Positions 4,381 through 7,392 of a DNA stretch of 7,392 nt are shown piece after piece (the stretch's first letter is position 1; every line of letters begins with the position of its first letter). Under the pieces are notes generated by a model that did not search any database, was not told the DNA's origin, and saw only the letters and a list, made by a program, of their open reading frames with translations. This stretch comes from an uncultured Spirochaetaceae bacterium (GTDB taxonomy: Bacteria; Spirochaetota; Spirochaetia; Treponematales; Treponemataceae): the NCBI GenBank assembly GCA_902773215.1, contig CACYDQ010000439.1, positions 1 to 7,392 of the forward strand. The letters run 5' to 3'. The translations under genes and the position numbers were made by a program.

Positions 4381-6476
4381 GCGACCTCTATCTTCGCGCT
4401 GACGGCCTTAGCGGCCCCCTCCCGCTCCAAAGCATCGACGGGGGCGCAGTCACCGGCTGTCAGCAGGTATGAGCCGGCTTCAAGCACGCTCGCGCCCTCC
4501 TCGTTGATGCTCTCAAACGCGGAGGCAGGGAGGCTGAAGCTGAGGCTCAGCTGTTTGCCCGCCCCGATGCGGACCCGCCGGAACTCCCTCAGCGAGCAGT
4601 GCGGGTCGTTCTCCTTCTTTTTCTCCTTGGACACATACAGCTGCACGACCTCGTCGGCATCATATTTTCCCGTGTTCTCCACAAGGACGCTGACATCGAC
4701 GCTCTCCCCCGCCTTGATTTTCTGCCGGGAAAGGCGTATCTCCTTGAACTCAAAGCTCGTATAGCTCAGCCCGAAGCCGAAGGGATAGAGGGGCTTCTTC
4801 TCCTGATAGCGGTAGGTGCGGCCCTTCATGGCGTAGTCGTCGAAGGGCGGCAGGTCAGCGGTCGCGGCGGGGAAGGTCACGGGCAGGTGGCCGCTCGGAA
4901 CCACATCGCCGAAGATGATGTTGGCGAGGGCATTCCCGCCCTCCTCGCCCGGATACCAGGCAAAGAGGATTGCGTCCGCGATGTCCGGCGGGAAGGCGAG
5001 CGGGGAACCTGCGGTAAGGACGAGGACTATCGGGGTGCCGCGCTCATGCATGGCCTTCAGGTACTCAAGCTGCCAGGGCGGAAGCTCTATGTAGTCCCTG
5101 TCGCCCGCATGGGAGGCGATGGACTCACCCTGCTCGCCCTCCATCGCGTTGTCCAGCCCGAAGCAGGCGATGACGGCATCGACGTGCTCCACCTCGCCGA
5201 CGGTCCAGCCGTTCTGTATGTTGGGGCTGTACATCTGGCAGCCCTGCACGTAGTCAATGACGACTCCCGGCATCTCCCGGGACTTGTCCACCATTCCTTC
5301 GACGAAGGTGACCATGCGGGAGTTCAGCCCGTAGTAGTTGGCGAAGAGGGCGTTGACATCGACGGAGGCCGGCCCCATGACGAGGATGCGCTTAGGCTTC
5401 CTGTCGAAGGGGAGCAGCTTGTCCTTGTTCTTGAGCAGGACGAAGGAGTTCTCCGCGACCTTACGGGCGAGCGCACGGTGCTCCGGGGAATCTATGTCCT
5501 TCTTGCCCAGCCCGCTCCACTTGTCCTTGTCCGCGGAATCGAACATGCCGAGCTTGAAGCGGGTCATCAACAGGCGGCGGACGGACTCGTCTATCTTGGC
5601 CTCGTCCAGAAGCCCGGTCTTGACGGCCTCCACGGCGGCGGGATAGGTGCAGCCGCAGTTCAGGTCGCAGCCGTTCTTTATGGCGAGGGCGGCGGACTCC
5701 GCGGGGGTCGCCGTTATCTTGTGCTCCTCATGGAAGTCGCGGACGGCCCAGCAGTCGCTGACGACGTGGCCCCTGAAGCCCCACTTGCCGCGCAGAACCT
5801 CCTGAAGGAGGAATTTGCTGCCGCAGCAGGGCTCGTCCAGCGTCCGGTTGTATGCCCCCATCACCGACTCAACTCCCGCATCGACCGCGGCCTTGAACGC
5901 CGGGAGGTAAGTCTCCCACAAATCCTTCTTGCTGACGACCGCGTTGAACACGTGGCGGTCTTTTTCCGGCCCGGAGTGGACGGCGAAATGCTTGGCGCAC
6001 GCCGCCACCTTCAGGTTCTCAGCATCCTCCCCCTGCAGGCCCTTGATGAACGCGGTGCCCATCCGGGAGGTAAGGTAGGGGTCCTCTCCGTAGGTTTCCA
6101 TGCCGCGTCCCCAGCGGGGATCACGGAAGATGTTGATGTTAGGGGTCCAGAAGGTCAGTCCCCGGTACTGCTCCCGGAGATTGGCACGCACGGCCTCGTT
6201 GTGCTTGGCCCGCGCCTCAGTGGAGATTGCGTCCGCCTCCTCCCGGGCGAGCGCGTCGTCGAATGTCGCAGCGAGCGCGATTGCCTGAGGGAAGACCGTC
6301 GCCAGGCCGGAACGCGCGACCCCGTGCAGGCACTCGTTCCACCAGTTGTATTTCGGAATGCCGACCCGATCCACCGCCATGCTGTCATGGAGCATCAGTG
6401 AAACCTTCTCCTCCAGCGTCATGGCCTTGATCATGGCATCTATCTCTTCCAAGCGCTCTTTCTCAACATCAGACAT
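4377..6476 (-). CDS. Glycoside hydrolase family 3, beta-xylosidase/beta-glucosidase-like, cytoplasmic
   Basis: The protein has 699 residues and no signal peptide, so it should act on imported oligosaccharides, removing beta-linked sugars from the non-reducing end. The GH3 N-terminal barrel shows YNWWNECLHGVAR (43-55), FPQAIALAATF (62-72), DPRWGRGMETYGEDPYL (119-135), K162-H163-F and the nucleophile D241 in GHVVSDCWAV. The C-terminal alpha/beta domain (about 343-540) carries the Glu-rich stretch AMEGEQGES (444-452), which should hold the acid/base Glu; the fibronectin III-like domain follows (about 575-676, with EVVQLYV and LREFRRV). The WWNECLHGVAR opening resembles beta-xylosidase-type GH3 enzymes, but GH3 substrate cannot be fixed by eye. 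No PA14 insertion; the length is normal. ATG 6476-6474 follows AAGGAG (6483-6488). It is monocistronic, with no visible terminator; its stop overlaps the convergent gene by four bases. Confidence 0.93.
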   Translation of the reverse strand: MSDVEKERLEEIDAMIKAMTLEEKVSLMLHDSMAVDRVGIPKYNWWNECLHGVARSGLATVFPQAIALAATFDDALAREEADAISTEARAKHNEAVRANLREQYRGLTFWTPNINIFRDPRWGRGMETYGEDPYLTSRMGTAFIKGLQGEDAENLKVAACAKHFAVHSGPEKDRHVFNAVVSKKDLWETYLPAFKAAVDAGVESVMGAYNRTLDEPCCGSKFLLQEVLRGKWGFRGHVVSDCWAVRDFHEEHKITATPAESAALAIKNGCDLNCGCTYPAAVEAVKTGLLDEAKIDESVRRLLMTRFKLGMFDSADKDKWSGLGKKDIDSPEHRALARKVAENSFVLLKNKDKLLPFDRKPKRILVMGPASVDVNALFANYYGLNSRMVTFVEGMVDKSREMPGVVIDYVQGCQMYSPNIQNGWTVGEVEHVDAVIACFGLDNAMEGEQGESIASHAGDRDYIELPPWQLEYLKAMHERGTPIVLVLTAGSPLAFPPDIADAILFAWYPGEEGGNALANIIFGDVVPSGHLPVTFPAATADLPPFDDYAMKGRTYRYQEKKPLYPFGFGLSYTSFEFKEIRLSRQKIKAGESVDVSVLVENTGKYDADEVVQLYVSKEKKKENDPHCSLREFRRVRIGAGKQLSLSFSLPASAFESINEEGASVLEAGSYLLTAGDCAPVDALEREGAAKAVSAKIEVA

Positions 6477-6507
6477 GAAAAACTCCTTCTCCGCACATGA
6501 ACTGCTG

Positions 6508-6513
6508 ATTATA
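6508..6513 (-). promoter_or_regulatory. -10 box of the GH3 gene
   Basis: A perfect TATAAT on the minus strand is 31 bases before the GH3 ATG. A start near 6501 would give a leader of about 25 bases that includes the ribosome site. The -35 region is poor, so activator help is possible. Confidence 0.5.
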
Positions 6514-6581
6514 CTATGGGGCAGAAAGGGTTTTTCCGCTATCGGGAATTTATCTTAGGAAAGAAACATCAGGTAACAGGC

Positions 6582-6610
6582 AAAAAAAACGGCAGGGACA
6601 CCCCCTGCCG
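6582..6610 (-). terminator. Rho-independent terminator of the ferredoxin gene
   Basis: A perfect 8-bp stem (6590-6597 with 6603-6610, CGGCAGGG/CCCTGCCG) with a 5-base loop is followed on the minus strand by eight T (6589-6582). It begins 27 bases after the ferredoxin stop. It also keeps ferredoxin transcription out of the GH3 gene. Confidence 0.92.
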
Positions 6611-6637
6611 GAACGATGAGCTGGCTTCTGCCGCTTG

Positions 6638-6811
6638 TTACTCCTCGGCGATTGCCTCGACGGGGCAGACGGACGCGCAGGCACCGCAGCTGATGCACTT
6701 CTCAGACGCGACAGCCCTCTTGTCGTTCACCTCGCTGATTGCTCCGTTCGGGCACTCACCCTCACACGCCCCGCAGTTGATGCAGGTATCAGAATTCACC
6801 TTGTAAGCCAT
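6638..6811 (-). CDS. 2[4Fe-4S] clostridial-type ferredoxin
   Basis: The protein has 57 residues, starting MAYKVNSDTC. Two complete cluster motifs are present: C10-x2-C13-x2-C16-x3-C20-P and C39-x2-C42-x2-C45-x3-C49-P. Each motif supplies three Cys to one cluster and its last Cys to the other, as in bacterial 8Fe ferredoxins. The length, pseudo-twofold symmetry and lack of insertions match the small soluble electron carriers that serve pyruvate:ferredoxin oxidoreductase, hydrogenases and similar enzymes in anaerobes; the partner here is unknown. ATG 6811-6809 is preceded by AGAGG (6821-6825) nine bases upstream. It stands alone, with its own promoter and strong terminator, which suggests independent and probably high expression. 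It supports an anaerobic host. Confidence 0.95.
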   Translation of the reverse strand: MAYKVNSDTCINCGACEGECPNGAISEVNDKRAVASEKCISCGACASVCPVEAIAEE

Positions 6812-6833
6812 AGCCTTTCACCTCTGAAAATTA

Positions 6834-6846
6834 AGTTATCATAACT
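6834..6846. promoter_or_regulatory. 13-bp perfect palindrome over the ferredoxin -10 box
   Basis: AGTTAT-C-ATAACT is a perfect inverted repeat with one central base and contains the whole predicted -10 hexamer. A protein bound here would block the ferredoxin promoter. It also lies in the shared region upstream of the divergent NlpC/P60 gene. It does not match a regulator site I can name. Confidence 0.4.
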
Positions 6847-6865
6847 GTAACACAGCACGGGGCAA
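6838..6865 (-). promoter_or_regulatory. Predicted promoter of the ferredoxin gene
   Basis: On the minus strand TTGCCC (6860-6865) and TATGAT (6838-6843) are 16 bases apart. A start near 6831 leaves about 20 bases before the ATG, enough for the ribosome site. Confidence 0.5.
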
Positions 6866-6961
6866 AAAGCAACAAAACAATAGTAAGCTACAAGCAACAT
6901 CCTTTTCTCCTGTAACAAATTCCCTTTCTTTCCGTTAATCGTAAGAAGGGAGGCAGCCATA

Positions 6962-7392
6962 ATGAGACAAAGAAGAAAAGAAAACATGAAAATCGTACGA
7001 AGAGTGAGGATTGCGACCTACACGTTCCTGGCCGCGCTCGCGGTGTTCATCCCCGTGAACTGCTTCTGCCAGGCGAATAAGGACAAGACTCCTGTATCAC
7101 AGGAGCGGCAGCAGCTGATAGACTTCGCCCTGACCCTGCGCGGCACGCCCTACCGCTATGCGGGCAAGACCCCGGACGGATTCGACTGCTCGGGCTTCGT
7201 GTCATACGCGCTCAACTACGGGGCAAACGTCATCCTGCCCCCCTCGTCAAAAGGCATCTACGCAAGCGCACGGGTACAGAAGATAGAGGTCAAGGACCGC
7301 GAGCCGGGCGACCTCGTCTTCTTCAAGACCACGTCATCGCCGGACATCTCCCACGTCGGCATCTACCTGGGCCGCTACGAGGGCAAGGACGA
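6962..7392 (+). CDS. NlpC/P60 family cell-wall hydrolase (3' truncated by the window)
   Basis: 143 codons are visible and the frame is open at the end. ATG 6962 follows GGAGG (6949-6953) by eight bases; the later ATG 6986 lacks such a site. Residues 1-16 are strongly basic and 18-33 hydrophobic, a signal peptide; IPVN-C34 could be a relaxed lipobox, otherwise the protein is anchored or cleaved near there. The NlpC/P60 domain starts about residue 48 (LIDFALTLRGTPYRYAGKTPDGFDCSGFV), with catalytic C76 in DCSGF and H131 in SHVGIYLG; the third polar residue lies beyond the edge. Such enzymes are papain-like endopeptidases that cut peptidoglycan stem peptides, usually at gamma-D-Glu to diamino acid bonds. 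No other domain precedes it, so it is a short single-domain enzyme. It is divergent from the ferredoxin gene; no convincing promoter was found. Confidence 0.9.
   Translation, partial: MRQRRKENMKIVRRVRIATYTFLAALAVFIPVNCFCQANKDKTPVSQERQQLIDFALTLRGTPYRYAGKTPDGFDCSGFVSYALNYGANVILPPSSKGIYASARVQKIEVKDREPGDLVFFKTTSSPDISHVGIYLGRYEGKD

Noticed and set aside
4599..6401. 600-codon open frame antisense to the GH3 gene
   Set aside because: It lies wholly inside a gene with clear GH3 motifs. High G/C at third codon positions removes stops on the opposite strand, and the translation is low-complexity without recognisable domains.
1..7392. tRNA, rRNA, insertion sequence or known riboswitch
   Set aside because: No cloverleaf, conserved rRNA segment, transposase or recognisable riboswitch core was found on either strand by reading; short or divergent cases could be missed without a covariance search.

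Overview
The window looks like chromosomal DNA from a host-associated spirochaete, most likely a gut or rumen Treponema. This is an inference from a spirochaete-style lipobox on the M30 peptidase, the mix of secreted carbohydrate-binding proteins with a cytoplasmic GH3 enzyme, and high G+C at third codon positions in the right-hand genes. No rRNA or other marker gene is present to prove it.

Left part (1 to about 2000), visibly lower in G+C: the tail of a secreted protein (3-80) with two hairpins behind it; a two-gene toxin-antitoxin-like module on the minus strand (DUF4258 plus YgiT-type zinc finger, 192-738); a 540-base gene-free stretch (739-1278) with a 23-bp tandem repeat array, a 15-bp palindrome and a promoter; and a secreted CBM6 protein with a C-terminal Ig-like segment (1279-1994). 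Two genes here, the DUF4258 gene and the CBM6 gene, each appear to lack one base inside a conserved domain. They are either decaying genes or sequence errors.

Middle part: a well-formed promoter (2051-2079) precedes a two-gene unit, an M30-type zinc metallopeptidase lipoprotein (2123-3970) and a small exported protein of unknown function (4006-4380). The second gene meets a convergent GH3 glycosidase gene (4377-6476, minus) tail to tail, so that both stop codons share one CTAG.

Right part: a 57-residue 2[4Fe-4S] ferredoxin gene (6638-6811, minus) with a textbook terminator, then a divergently transcribed NlpC/P60 cell-wall hydrolase that runs off the window. A perfect 13-bp palindrome lies over the predicted ferredoxin promoter.

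The genes do not form one pathway. The carbohydrate theme (CBM6 protein, GH3, possibly the first partial gene) fits a polysaccharide-using gut bacterium in which oligosaccharides are taken up and finished in the cytoplasm. The M30 peptidase and NlpC/P60 protein act outside the cytoplasm. I see no clearly new multi-gene system. The items most worth following up are the paired single-base disruptions, the leaderless toxin promoter, the repeat array and the M30 plus small-protein pair.
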